Below are positions 33,725 to 42,377 of a DNA stretch of 46,519 nt, piece after piece. Within the stretch, counting starts at the first letter, position 1; every line of letters begins with the position of its first letter. The translations under genes and the position numbers were made by a program. The DNA is taken from positions 1 through 46,519 of the forward strand of contig JAEUVR010000224.1 of NCBI GenBank assembly GCA_016786785.1, written 5' to 3'. This stretch comes from Chitinophagaceae bacterium (GTDB lineage Bacteria > Bacteroidota > Bacteroidia > Chitinophagales > Chitinophagaceae). The notes below the pieces were generated by a model. The model ran no database searches. It worked only from the letters and a program-made list of their open reading frames with translations, and was not told the DNA's origin.

Positions 33725-35152
33725 TTAATGATATTCCTTTTTATCGCCGGCGAGGGACTTCCAGTCGGCAAGATCTTTTTTTAACCTGGCTATCAACGAT
33801 CCATACTCCTTTACGCCGATAAGATTATTCAATTCGTAAGGATCCTCTTCCAGGTTATACAACGCTTCCTGGTTGGTATCGGATAAGATATACTTCCAAT
33901 TCCGGTTTCTTACCATTCTATGCCCCTGCCCCAATTGCCCGCCAACGCCTGTACATTCGCTTACTACATAATCATGAATTTGGGAGGAATCATCGGACAA
34001 CAAAACATTTTTTAATGATTTTCCATGAAGATAATCCGGAAGCGGGATGCCGGCCAGGTCAAGAACGGTTGGCAACACATCTAAACTTGAAACGACCTGC
34101 TCAAAACGGGTTCCTTTATTTTTAAGACGATCTCCATAAATAAAAAAAGGAACACGAACAGATTCTTCATGCATGGTGATCTTATTACCTAAGCCATGGT
34201 TGCCTAAAAAATAACCATTGTCCGACAAAAAGATCACTATGGTATTTTCCAGCTTGCCAGTCAACCGAAGTTGCCGAATAAGCGCTCCAACCTGCGCATC
34301 CAGATGCGAAATAGTGGCATAATACGCTTTAACGAATTCCTTTATCGTTTCGGGAGATCGCGGGGGACCGGCTGAAAGGTTTTTATAATTATCCGTATAG
34401 TCGCTATTCAGGTACAGGTTTTCGCCAGGCAGTCCCTGGTTGAAAAAGCTTTCCCGCAAAGGGCTTTCCCGAAAGTTTGGCGCTAAGGGAAAATCAACTC
34501 CCTCATAAAGATCGATCCATTGCTGTTGTGGCTTTAACGGCAAATGTGGTTGCTTGGCGGCAAGCCATATGAGGTAGGGTTTTTCTCCAAAACCGGGTTC
34601 CTTAATAAAATCAGCAACCTTTCTGAATGAGGGGGTATCGGTAAAATCAGTGGACTCTTCCCCAAAAAGAAATCCATAATCCCTGGGATCCCCAAGATGT
34701 GATTTGCCGCTGAAATAAGTGGCATAACCAGCATCGGCAAGGAAATGCGCCAGCGTCTTGTATTGTCTCTCCTTCACTTCGCGCTGGATAAAAGAATGCG
34801 TATTCAACGCCACTGTCCCATTCTTTTGAGGATACAGGCCTGTAAGAATACTTGCCCGGCTGGCGACGCAGATAGGTGAAGCCGTAAACGCCTTATCAAA
34901 AATAATTCCCTGCCCGGCCAGGGCATCCAAGTTGGGAGTCTTCACCAGCTTGTTGTTATACCCTATGGCCCGATAGGTCTGGTCGTCGGTAAAAATAACC
35001 AGGAAATTCGGTCTATCGGTCTTTTGTTGAGCGCGCTCCGCGCAAGAAGATAACAGCAGAAAAAAACTAAAACAACCTACCGCCATTTTAAACAACTTCC
35101 GAACAGCAGGGGCCGGGCTTTGCCAAAAACTTATACTCATCTTTATTTTCAT
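33725..35152 (-). CDS. Sulfatase (type I, formylglycine-dependent) lipoprotein
   Basis: The 475-residue sulfatase has a lipoprotein signal (FFLLLSSC, cysteine at 37). The metal-binding start is NFLVIFTDDQTYRAIG. The active-site motif C-V-A-S-R (C95-R99) contains the cysteine to be converted to formylglycine and is followed by SILTGLYPQK. Further blocks are YFSGKSHLG, PYLIWLAAKQPHLP and FLSDNGYFLGNHGLG. Type I sulfatases of S1 subfamilies cleave sulfate esters from carbohydrates or aryl compounds; the subfamily cannot be fixed here. It is the last gene of the SusC/SusD/sulfatase operon, 74 bases after the other sulfatase. No formylglycine-generating enzyme is in the window. Confidence 0.92.
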   Translation of the reverse strand: MKIKMSISFWQSPAPAVRKLFKMAVGCFSFFLLLSSCAERAQQKTDRPNFLVIFTDDQTYRAIGYNNKLVKTPNLDALAGQGIIFDKAFTASPICVASRASILTGLYPQKNGTVALNTHSFIQREVKERQYKTLAHFLADAGYATYFSGKSHLGDPRDYGFLFGEESTDFTDTPSFRKVADFIKEPGFGEKPYLIWLAAKQPHLPLKPQQQWIDLYEGVDFPLAPNFRESPLRESFFNQGLPGENLYLNSDYTDNYKNLSAGPPRSPETIKEFVKAYYATISHLDAQVGALIRQLRLTGKLENTIVIFLSDNGYFLGNHGLGNKITMHEESVRVPFFIYGDRLKNKGTRFEQVVSSLDVLPTVLDLAGIPLPDYLHGKSLKNVLLSDDSSQIHDYVVSECTGVGGQLGQGHRMVRNRNWKYILSDTNQEALYNLEEDPYELNNLIGVKEYGSLIARLKKDLADWKSLAGDKKEYH

Positions 35153-35226
35153 AACTGTTCAATATATCAGGTTAACTCATCGCTATTGTCGCATTCGCTT
35201 CCATGACGAAAACCAATCAGGCTTTA

Positions 35227-36747
35227 TCATTTTTTAGCCGCCAATTCCGGGGGGTCGCTGTATATCTCCAGTTTTTCATCAATGGATAAATGATCGGGCA
35301 ACTTTCCTTTAGGATGCGTTTTTTCAAACAGGGCGATCAATTTATGCTGCAGGTCGCGCACAATGCTTTTTTTATCCGGATCATTGATCGCATTCCGCGT
35401 TTCCCCGGGATCGGCAGTTAAATCATATAGAAAATGCAGTCTGCCCGGAGGCGGATAACCAGTAGCATATCCAAGGGCCAGATCTTTTTTCCCGGAAGTA
35501 AACACATATTTCCATCTCTCTGTGCGAATCATCACTTTATTGTCTTCCAGGTATTCTGAGAATACAAAATCCTTATACCGGTCCGACTGCTTCCCCAATA
35601 CCGGAAGAAAGCTTTTACCCTGGGCCGTCGCCAGCGGTTTAACGCCTAATGCATCAATGGCGGTTGGAACAAGGTCGACAAATTCGGTTAAGGCGCTTAC
35701 CCTTCTATCCTTTCCAAACTTATTGCCGGCCTGTATGATTAATGGAACCCGAACCGCCTGCTCCCACATGGTATGTTTTTCAAATCGCTTATGATCATTA
35801 AGCAGGTAGCCATTATCGCCAATATAGACCACCAGCGTATTTTCAGAAAGCCCCGATTTTTCCACCGCGTCTAAGATCAAGCCTACATTCTTATCCATGA
35901 ATTCAACTGATGAATAATAGGAAGCGATGATCCCTTTCTTTTCTTCATCCGTCAATCCACGGAATATTTCGGGTATCCATCGATCGTCTTCCGGACTGCC
36001 GACCGGTAGCGTAATATCCTTAGGGTTATACTTATTAGCATATTCTATTGGAAAATTGTACGGCGAATGCGGCTCTTCAAAACCTACCCAAAGTAAAAAC
36101 CGATCGTCTTTATTCTCGCGGATGTATTCAACAGCCTTATTGGCAAAATAAGTTCCGGCCTGATCCTTATCATATGTTGCCGAGGGTAGCCCTTCGGCAT
36201 TTAACCATATATTCGCCGGATCCTTAAAGGGCCTCCACTCCGGACGGACCTTAACCGTATCCGGAAGAAGCGCCGGCGGGTTTTCTTCAAGGTGTTTAAC
36301 GTAATCCTTTCTCTCAATCTTTAACTCAAACCCGTGATTCAGCGCGTTGTTAAAATGGTTTTTACCGATTATCGCCGTTTTAAATCCGATCGCCGATAAA
36401 TGATCGGCAATGGTAACCTGTTCTTCAGGGAAGGAAGATTGCAACAGCGACACGCCAGTGGCATGGGGATACTTACCCGTTAACACAGACTGCCTGGAAG
36501 GAGAGCATAGGGGGGCGTTGGCATAGGCATGCTCAAATAAAATTCCTCGCTGAGCCATGCGGTCAAGATTGGGCGTGCGGATCAATTTATTGCCATAGGC
36601 GCCCAGAACGCTTGCCGTATGGTCGTCGCTTACAATAAAAATCACATTCTTAAATGCGCTCTTCGGCGCTTTTTGCTGCGCAAACAAGATGCCGGCACAG
36701 AGTAGCAACAGGAATATCAAGACTATGGTCTTCTTTAACAGATGCAT
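35227..36747 (-). CDS. Sulfatase (type I, formylglycine-dependent), secreted
   Basis: The second sulfatase of the operon has 506 residues and a cleavable signal peptide (TIVLIFLLLLCAGILFAQQ). Its active-site motif is C-S-P-S-R (C81-R85), the classical form, followed by QSVLTGKYPHATGV. Metal-site blocks are VIFIVSDDHTASVLGAYGN, TAIIGKNHFNNALNHGFE, WVGFEEPHSPYNFP and YIGDNGYLLNDHKRFEKHTM. It differs strongly from its neighbour, so the pair is not a recent duplication and probably removes sulfate from different positions or sugars. It starts 50 bases behind the SusD stop. The product is predicted to act in the periplasm on material brought in by the SusC channel. Confidence 0.93.
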   Translation of the reverse strand: MHLLKKTIVLIFLLLLCAGILFAQQKAPKSAFKNVIFIVSDDHTASVLGAYGNKLIRTPNLDRMAQRGILFEHAYANAPLCSPSRQSVLTGKYPHATGVSLLQSSFPEEQVTIADHLSAIGFKTAIIGKNHFNNALNHGFELKIERKDYVKHLEENPPALLPDTVKVRPEWRPFKDPANIWLNAEGLPSATYDKDQAGTYFANKAVEYIRENKDDRFLLWVGFEEPHSPYNFPIEYANKYNPKDITLPVGSPEDDRWIPEIFRGLTDEEKKGIIASYYSSVEFMDKNVGLILDAVEKSGLSENTLVVYIGDNGYLLNDHKRFEKHTMWEQAVRVPLIIQAGNKFGKDRRVSALTEFVDLVPTAIDALGVKPLATAQGKSFLPVLGKQSDRYKDFVFSEYLEDNKVMIRTERWKYVFTSGKKDLALGYATGYPPPGRLHFLYDLTADPGETRNAINDPDKKSIVRDLQHKLIALFEKTHPKGKLPDHLSIDEKLEIYSDPPELAAKK

Positions 36748-36797
36748 GGTATAACTTTTTAAAATGCCGGAACCATCCGGCAGAATAGTTAATTTAT

Positions 36798-38480
36798 TTA
36801 TTCATACCCGGGATTCTGCGCCAAACCGCCTATCAGGACTTCCCGCTGGGGGATGGCGTAGACCAGTTTTTGAGCAGTTACCTGGTAGCTCTGCGGAAGC
36901 AGGTTATTAAACCGGAGTTTCAGGTAAACGCCGTTTTGCTGCATTACTTCCAACGCCTTTCCTGTCCGCAGCAGATCAGTCCACCTTTTATTTTCAAAAG
37001 CCAGCTCTACCCGGCGCTCGTGAGCAATGATATCGCGCAGGAGCGTTTTATCCAGTTCTCCGATATCGCCCAGGCCTGCTCTTCTTCTGACTTTGTTCAG
37101 GTAGGGCAAGGCCTCGCCGCTCCTGTTTTGTTCGTTTAAGGTTTCCGCAAGAGAAAGCAAAACCTCCGCATACCGGTAAACCGGGAAATCATCATCCGTA
37201 TTATTTTCAAGGCTATGCTGATGAAGGTATTTTTTAATGAACGCATAGGACCGTTTTCCTGCGGTCGTAGTATATCCCACAGGACTCTTCACAGACTCTA
37301 TGATCATGGAACCTATCGGGCCGGTTCCCTCGGCAACGGCAATAGAAGCATCCAGACGTTCGTCTCCGGTTTCATAACTTTCTATAAACTCCTGGGTGGG
37401 AATATTCCATCCCCCGCCCTGCCTGTTTTGGGAAGTAATGCCCGTAATAAGGCTTACATCTTCGGCAAGCGGCAAGAAAGGATATAAAAAATTACTTTGT
37501 TGCCCCTGATTCCCCTGCTGGAACTGTAACTCGAAAATAGATTCCCGGCTATTTTTATTGCTCAATTCATATACCGAAGCATAATTGGGTAGCAGATCAT
37601 ATCCCAGTTGGGTAACCGATAAAAATTCAGCTTCCGCTAAATCGTATTTTTTCTGCGCGAGGTAAACATCTCCCAGCAATGTCCGGGCCGCCCCTTTGGA
37701 CGCTCTTCCATTCTGCGGAAAACTTGTCGAAGACAATTTAGCTACCGCATCCGACAGGTCGGCCTCAATAGCGGCATATGTTTGTTCGACAGTAGACCTT
37801 GGAATATATGCAGATTCGGCGCTGGTTACCGCTTCGAGGTATAAAGGAACCCCTCCATAGAACCGGACCAGGTCGAAGTACAATAACGCCCTTATGAATT
37901 TCGCTTCGCCCACAAACCTATTAACAACTTCCTGATTAAGTTCCGAGACGGCAATAGCGCCGAGAATACTGTTAGCCCTGGCTATACCTACATAACTGGA
38001 GTTATAGTATCCCGATATTAAATCATTGGCATTGTCGTCGAGGAACCCATCGATGTCCTCTCTTTGCTGGTAGGCCAGCCCCCTGTTGTTTACATTGTAT
38101 TCGTAAAAAGTGTTATCCGCCCTCATTTCGGCCATGGTCCATGCGGCAATAGATCCCTTTACGCTGCGAACAGCGGCATAAGCGCCCACCAGCGCCTGTT
38201 CAAACTGCGCTTCCGTTTTGTAAAAATTTCCTGTTGTCACCGTGCTTTCCGGAACCTTTTCCAGGAATTCTTTTGAGCAGGCTGAAAATAAATAAGAAAA
38301 AACGACCAGCAGATATACTATCTTTTTTATCCTTACAAAATGTTTTGTCGATGGCCGGCTGAGCGCCATCAAATGGTTTGCCAGCAGCGCGACGCGCGGC
38401 GCCAAAGGCTTTGCCGACGGCGCGATAAGGCCTCGCTGTTCCTTTCCCTTTTCATATGAATGTATCATGTTCGGTTGCAT
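36798..38480 (-). CDS. SusD/RagB-like outer-membrane lipoprotein of the sulfatase operon
   Basis: The 560-residue RagB/SusD family protein is the surface lid of the SusC channel encoded just upstream. The lipoprotein signal is VYLLVVFSYLFSAC with the cysteine at residue 68. That leaves an unusually long stretch in front of the signal when the ATG at 38480 is used. An in-frame ATG at 38369 would give a more normal signal, but it lacks the A-rich leader that precedes 38480. Family blocks include FLEKVPESTVTTGNFYKTEA, AKFIRALLYFDLVRFYGGVP and RRVELAFENKRWTDLLRTGK. It follows SusC by 144 bases, in which TTATTCAGCCG occurs twice. Confidence 0.92.
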   Translation of the reverse strand: MQPNMIHSYEKGKEQRGLIAPSAKPLAPRVALLANHLMALSRPSTKHFVRIKKIVYLLVVFSYLFSACSKEFLEKVPESTVTTGNFYKTEAQFEQALVGAYAAVRSVKGSIAAWTMAEMRADNTFYEYNVNNRGLAYQQREDIDGFLDDNANDLISGYYNSSYVGIARANSILGAIAVSELNQEVVNRFVGEAKFIRALLYFDLVRFYGGVPLYLEAVTSAESAYIPRSTVEQTYAAIEADLSDAVAKLSSTSFPQNGRASKGAARTLLGDVYLAQKKYDLAEAEFLSVTQLGYDLLPNYASVYELSNKNSRESIFELQFQQGNQGQQSNFLYPFLPLAEDVSLITGITSQNRQGGGWNIPTQEFIESYETGDERLDASIAVAEGTGPIGSMIIESVKSPVGYTTTAGKRSYAFIKKYLHQHSLENNTDDDFPVYRYAEVLLSLAETLNEQNRSGEALPYLNKVRRRAGLGDIGELDKTLLRDIIAHERRVELAFENKRWTDLLRTGKALEVMQQNGVYLKLRFNNLLPQSYQVTAQKLVYAIPQREVLIGGLAQNPGYE

Positions 38481-38624
38481 TTCTCTTTATTTATTTTTAA
38501 CAGGCTTCCGGGTTTCAACCGCCTAAGCGCCCGGGAAACCTTAATGAAAAATCATCTTAATTAATAGGCCGGCTTATTCAGCCGTATTATTCAGCCGCTA
38601 ACGAACGACTCGTCAACAGGCCGT

Positions 38625-41600
38625 TTAGAAATAGACGTCTATGCCAAAGGCAAAAGTTCGGGGAACCGGGTAAGCGGTTGCGTCATAACCCAACTGAAGA
38701 CCATTTAACCCCTTATAGCTCGCTTCAGGATTGCCATATCTATATCCGGAGAGTATAAACGGCTGCTGAACGCTTGCAAAAATGCGCGCGCTCCGCACGA
38801 CGCTGCTTAACTTAGGCAGCGTATATCCAAGAGTGATATTTTTTACTGAGAGATAAGAACCGTCATGCACCCACTTGCTGCTCGTATACCGGCCAAATGC
38901 CGCCGTACCTGAGAGGGTTCTGGCATGATATCCCGCTCCCGGGTTCTCCAAAGAGCGCCATCTGTCTTTCATGTCTTTCTGCACATTCAATATTCCTTCC
39001 AGGATATTATTCCATCCCCTGAAGGCGAATATATCTCCGCCATAAGCGCCGGCAATAACAACATTGAGATCAAATCCTTTATAGGCAAACGTATTGTTGA
39101 CGCCAAAAACAAAATCAGGGTTCGGATCGCCGATATATGTTTTGTCCTGGCTGTTGATGACGCCATCGCCATTGACATCCTGCATCTTCACCGTTCCTAC
39201 CGCCGAGGTAATATGTTTGGCTGAGTTATCGAATGTTTTTTCATCCATATAAACTCCTTCAAACACATAACCGTAAAATAGGCCTAAGGGCTTGCCTACT
39301 TCGGTTTTCCAGTATGAGCTTTCTCCCTGCTCTCCGATTCCGCCGATAGGCGTATTGTTGGTCCCGAGTTGAATAGCTTTATTCCGGTTAAAGGAAATAT
39401 TAAAGTCAGTGGTCCACCTGAAATTGCCCGTAAAGTTTTTACTGCTTCCGCTAAACTCATATCCCCAGAAGTTAAACTTTCCAATATTCGACTGAATATT
39501 AGGAAAGCCCGCGCCATAGGGAATATCGATCTGGTACAACATATCCTTTGTCGTCTTATGATAATAATCAAAAGCCAAAGAAAGACGATTCCTGAAAAAG
39601 CTAACGTCAACGCCTATATCAAAACCGCTGGTCGTTTCCCACGTCAGTCTTGAATTTCCAATGGAGTTCGGACTTCTTCCCTGAACAAGTCGGTCGCCAA
39701 ATACATAATTGGTCGAACTCACATTGCCATATTGATTATAGTCGCCTATGTTAAAATTTCCCGTATACCCGAACTCTCCTCTCAGCTTCAGGAAATCAAC
39801 TGCATTCCAGTTCCGGGCAAAATTTTCTTCCGAGATCACCCAGCCTGCCGAAACAGAGGGGAAGGAGCCCCAGCGATTATCCGGGCCGAACCGCGAAGAG
39901 CCGTCGCGCCTGATAGCGGCTGACAATAAGTATTTGCCATCATAATTATAATTAAGCCGGCCTACCCAGGACAGCAAGGACCATTCAGACGAATTGCTGG
40001 AACCGCTCTTGGTGGCTGCGGCGTCTATCCACGACACCACGTCGTCGGGAAAATCAATACCGGTAAGCTGGTTATTCTCCCGCCTGAACTGCTGGGCGGA
40101 ATAACCGATCAGGGCGTCCACCTGATGTTTACCGGCAAAAGATTTGGAATAATTCAACGTGTTCTCTGTGAGCCAGGAATAATAAAACTGCGTAGCATAC
40201 GACGCTGTTGCCCGCTTGGGAGGCAGACTAAGCGTTGTTCCTGTCGTTGAAGGATTCCATTCATTCGTATTACTGCCTAACAAATCCAGCGATACGGAAG
40301 ATTTAAAACGAAAATCCTTTAAGATATCCAACTCTGCATAGGCGTTAGAAAGTAAGCGGGTAGACTTGATCCGGTTTTTAGACTCTGTAAAAAACCTGTA
40401 CCAGTTGGGTTGAGTAAACAAACCCGGACCCTCAAAGGATAATTTTAAGGACCCGTCGGCTTCGGTTTCAAAGGGCGAAAAAATCGGGGGAGTAGACAAT
40501 ACCTGGTAGATGACCGCGCCATTCCCGTCCGTATTAAAATTCTGGCTCGTTTGATAAGAGGGCGCAATATTAACGCCTACCCTGATCGAAGGGGTAACCC
40601 GGTATTCATTATTGGATCGTAAAGAAAACCGCTCAAAGTCCGTATTCAAAACCGTTCCTTTTTCTTTATAATATCCCAGGGTAGTAGCGCTGCTGAATTT
40701 GTCCTTGCCCGATGAAATAGTAACATTATAGTTGCTGACGGCGCCCCGGCGCAAAATAACCTCATACCAGTCCGTATCCGGACCGGTCCAGGCTTCGGGG
40801 TTTTGATACAATTCCGGGATGCCATTGTTATACCCCTCATATCTTATCTTGTCTTCGTATATTTCCTTCTCAAACTGAAGAAATTCCCTCGCGTTCATCA
40901 GTTCGGCCCTTCCTTTTTGGGGCACATCGGCAAACCCGTTACTAGCGCTTACATGAACAGCGGTCTGCCCTTGTTTTGCGCTCTTTGTGGAAATCAACAC
41001 CACGCCATTGGCCGCCCTGGAGCCATAGAGCGAAGTCGCCGAAGAACCTTTTAACACCGAAAAACTCTCAATCTCATTGGGATTGATGCTGTTAATATCT
41101 CCTACAATAGGGAATCCGTCTACTACATATAGCGGACTGTTGCCTGCGTTGATGGAAGCGGCTCCGCGTATACGAACTTCCATTCCTCCCCCCGGCTGAC
41201 CGGTAGCCTGGTTTATCTGCACGCCCGGGATTCGCCCCTGGATCTTTTGCGCAAACTGGCCAACGGGCTGATCTTCCAGTTGCCTTGCGGATAATGTAGA
41301 AATAGACCCGGTAACCAGCTTCTGTTTCTGGGCGCCATAGCCGATCACGACCACTTCATCAAATACAGTATTAACAGGCTTTAACAATATGATGATCTCC
41401 GAGGACCCGCCTATAGCGACCTCCTGCCGTTCATAGCCCGCGCTGGTGATCTCAAGTATTTTGTTTTCAGGCCCGACGCTGATGACAAACCTCCCGTCCG
41501 CATTAGCGACGGTTCCCTTAGTCGTTCCTTTAACGAAGACGCTGGCTTCCGGTACAGGCTTATTGTCCGACGCATCCAGCGCCCTGCCGCTTATCTGAGA

Positions 41601-41669
41601 TAAGCCCTGACCACTGACCGTAGGGATTATAAAAAAAGAAATAAAGAATAACGAATATAATTTGTTCAT
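38625..41669 (-). CDS. SusC/RagA TonB-linked outer-membrane transporter of the sulfatase operon
   Basis: The 1014-residue protein has a signal peptide (LYSLFFISFFIIPTVSGQ) and a carboxypeptidase-regulatory-like domain at about 25-105 (ISGRALDASDNKPVPEASVF). The plug follows (VVIGYGAQKQKLVTGSISTL, PLYVVDGFPIVGDINSINPN, ATSLYGSRAANGVVLISTKS), then a beta-barrel closing AYPVPRTFAFGIDVYF. It has no STN domain, and no sigma/anti-sigma or hybrid two-component genes lie nearby, so it must be controlled differently from the 20748-24200 transporter. A 327-base untranslated stretch separates it from the cysteine-ending leader peptide. With its SusD it should import a sulfated oligosaccharide or similar sulfate ester. 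Confidence 0.93.
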   Translation of the reverse strand: MNKLYSLFFISFFIIPTVSGQGLSQISGRALDASDNKPVPEASVFVKGTTKGTVANADGRFVISVGPENKILEITSAGYERQEVAIGGSSEIIILLKPVNTVFDEVVVIGYGAQKQKLVTGSISTLSARQLEDQPVGQFAQKIQGRIPGVQINQATGQPGGGMEVRIRGAASINAGNSPLYVVDGFPIVGDINSINPNEIESFSVLKGSSATSLYGSRAANGVVLISTKSAKQGQTAVHVSASNGFADVPQKGRAELMNAREFLQFEKEIYEDKIRYEGYNNGIPELYQNPEAWTGPDTDWYEVILRRGAVSNYNVTISSGKDKFSSATTLGYYKEKGTVLNTDFERFSLRSNNEYRVTPSIRVGVNIAPSYQTSQNFNTDGNGAVIYQVLSTPPIFSPFETEADGSLKLSFEGPGLFTQPNWYRFFTESKNRIKSTRLLSNAYAELDILKDFRFKSSVSLDLLGSNTNEWNPSTTGTTLSLPPKRATASYATQFYYSWLTENTLNYSKSFAGKHQVDALIGYSAQQFRRENNQLTGIDFPDDVVSWIDAAATKSGSSNSSEWSLLSWVGRLNYNYDGKYLLSAAIRRDGSSRFGPDNRWGSFPSVSAGWVISEENFARNWNAVDFLKLRGEFGYTGNFNIGDYNQYGNVSSTNYVFGDRLVQGRSPNSIGNSRLTWETTSGFDIGVDVSFFRNRLSLAFDYYHKTTKDMLYQIDIPYGAGFPNIQSNIGKFNFWGYEFSGSSKNFTGNFRWTTDFNISFNRNKAIQLGTNNTPIGGIGEQGESSYWKTEVGKPLGLFYGYVFEGVYMDEKTFDNSAKHITSAVGTVKMQDVNGDGVINSQDKTYIGDPNPDFVFGVNNTFAYKGFDLNVVIAGAYGGDIFAFRGWNNILEGILNVQKDMKDRWRSLENPGAGYHARTLSGTAAFGRYTSSKWVHDGSYLSVKNITLGYTLPKLSSVVRSARIFASVQQPFILSGYRYGNPEASYKGLNGLQLGYDATAYPVPRTFAFGIDVYF

Positions 41670-41696
41670 GATGCGATAATTGAAAATAGTTAGCGT

Positions 41697-41750
41697 ATAA
41701 CGCAGGTAAAATGCCGCGTTATTTTTATGCTGAGATCAATAGTCATAACG
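41697..41750 (-). promoter_or_regulatory. Alternative base-pairing segments in the SusC leader RNA
   Basis: On the minus strand three short segments can pair in two ways: CGTTAT (41750-41745) with ATAACG inside ATAACGC (41722-41716), or ATAACGC with GCGTTAT (41703-41697). The last stem lies 28 bases before the SusC start. The stems are short and A/T-rich, and no T tract follows, so a switch is only a possibility. Confidence 0.3.
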
Positions 41751-41996
41751 GATGCCGGATCTAAAGTTGGCCGTACGCCGCTAAATGCATCGGAATGAAT
41801 ACTACTCAGATAGCATGCGCTCCCTGGAGCAACCGGCAATGCCTATGGTATTCCAACCACCGGAAAGCATAAAGCATAACCTGGTTGCTTCAGGCAACAA
41901 AAATTCAGTAGCAGAAGCCGTTAATCTCTTCTTGCAAAGTAGATAGGCGTCCCGGATATAGCGGGGGGAGAATAACCGATGCCCGGCGTTGTTAGC

Positions 41997-42086
41997 CTAA
42001 CAGCAACAACACGCGCCGGAAGAAGAATGAATAGATATAAGAACCACCTTTGTCTTAGCGAGAATAGAAGCTTGTAACTGTCTCAT
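41997..42086 (-). CDS. Putative cysteine-ending leader peptide ahead of the SusC/SusD/sulfatase operon
   Basis: On the minus strand an ATG at 42086, preceded by AAAAAACACACAA, opens 29 codons and ends in TAG at 41997. The peptide begins MRQLQASILAK, continues with a short hydrophobic part (VVLISIH) and ends SSSGACCCC: four consecutive cysteine codons (TGT TGT TGC TGT) directly before the stop. It lies inside the leader of the transcript that starts at the promoter at 42144-42177. GTTGTT within the cysteine codons can pair with AACAAC just behind the stop. Runs of the regulated amino acid near the end of a short leader peptide are the mark of translation-dependent attenuation. Here this would report cysteine supply to genes that obtain sulfur. 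The frame is too short for codon statistics; family conservation would be decisive. Confidence 0.7.
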   Translation of the reverse strand: MRQLQASILAKTKVVLISIHSSSGACCCC

Positions 42087-42143
42087 TTGTGTGTTTTTTA
42101 AACTGCCTCACGAGCCTGCCGGTGGTTAACAGGTTTCTGACAG

Positions 42144-42177
42144 TAAAATTATTAGTCTACTAATTTAGTAGGACAAA
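42144..42177 (-). promoter_or_regulatory. Promoter and palindromic operator of the leader-peptide/SusC/SusD/sulfatase operon
   Basis: On the minus strand TTTG (42177-42174) and TAATTTTA (42151-42144) fit the Bacteroidota -33 and -7 elements with a 22-base spacer. The spacer contains CTACTAATTTAGTAG (plus strand, 42157-42171), a perfect palindrome about a single central base. A second, overlapping one, ATTAGT-CT-ACTAAT, lies at 42151-42164. A protein bound there would block RNA polymerase, so a repressor is likely. Its identity is unknown; Rrf2-type (CymR/IscR-like) regulators would be candidates. Confidence 0.6.
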
Positions 42178-42256
42178 GAAAAATCATTTTTATTTATCCG
42201 CCAAAATTTTTTAAATAAAAAAATATAACCGCTTTTTCTTTCTTATTTTCATTTTT

Positions 42257-42324
42257 GTGACATAGATCAACGCTATTTGTTATCCTAGCGCAATGGGAAA
42301 TCGCGCCGTCTGAAATTATCTTTG
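42257..42324 (+). promoter_or_regulatory. FNR-like box plus -7 promoter element of the exported YceI gene
   Basis: GTGACATAGATCAA (42257-42270) resembles an FNR/FixK site. ATTTGTTATCCTA (42275-42287) and CAATGG follow, then the -7 element TATCTTTG (42317-42324). The distance from box start to -7 element is 60 bases, exactly as in the copy at 30240-30307. The ATG of the gene lies 53 bases further on, behind a purine-rich AAAAAAGAAAAC. Confidence 0.7.
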
Positions 42325-42377
42325 CGACAAAGCGCTCTATTCCATTCATTCAACAACAAACCATTAAAAAAGAAAAC

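Larger units (their letters stand above)
41670..42377. other. Long divergent intergenic region between SusC and the exported YceI gene
   Basis: This 708-base stretch holds, from left to right: the SusC untranslated leader (41670-41996), the cysteine-ending leader peptide, its promoter and operator (to 42177), an A/T-rich spacer, and the FNR-like promoter of the YceI gene on the plus strand (42257-42324). No further open frame longer than the leader peptide looked convincing. Confidence 0.6.

Noticed and set aside
38576-38598. TTATTCAGCCG occurring twice in the SusC-SusD gap
   Set aside because: Only two short copies 15 bases apart; too little to call a repeat element or array.
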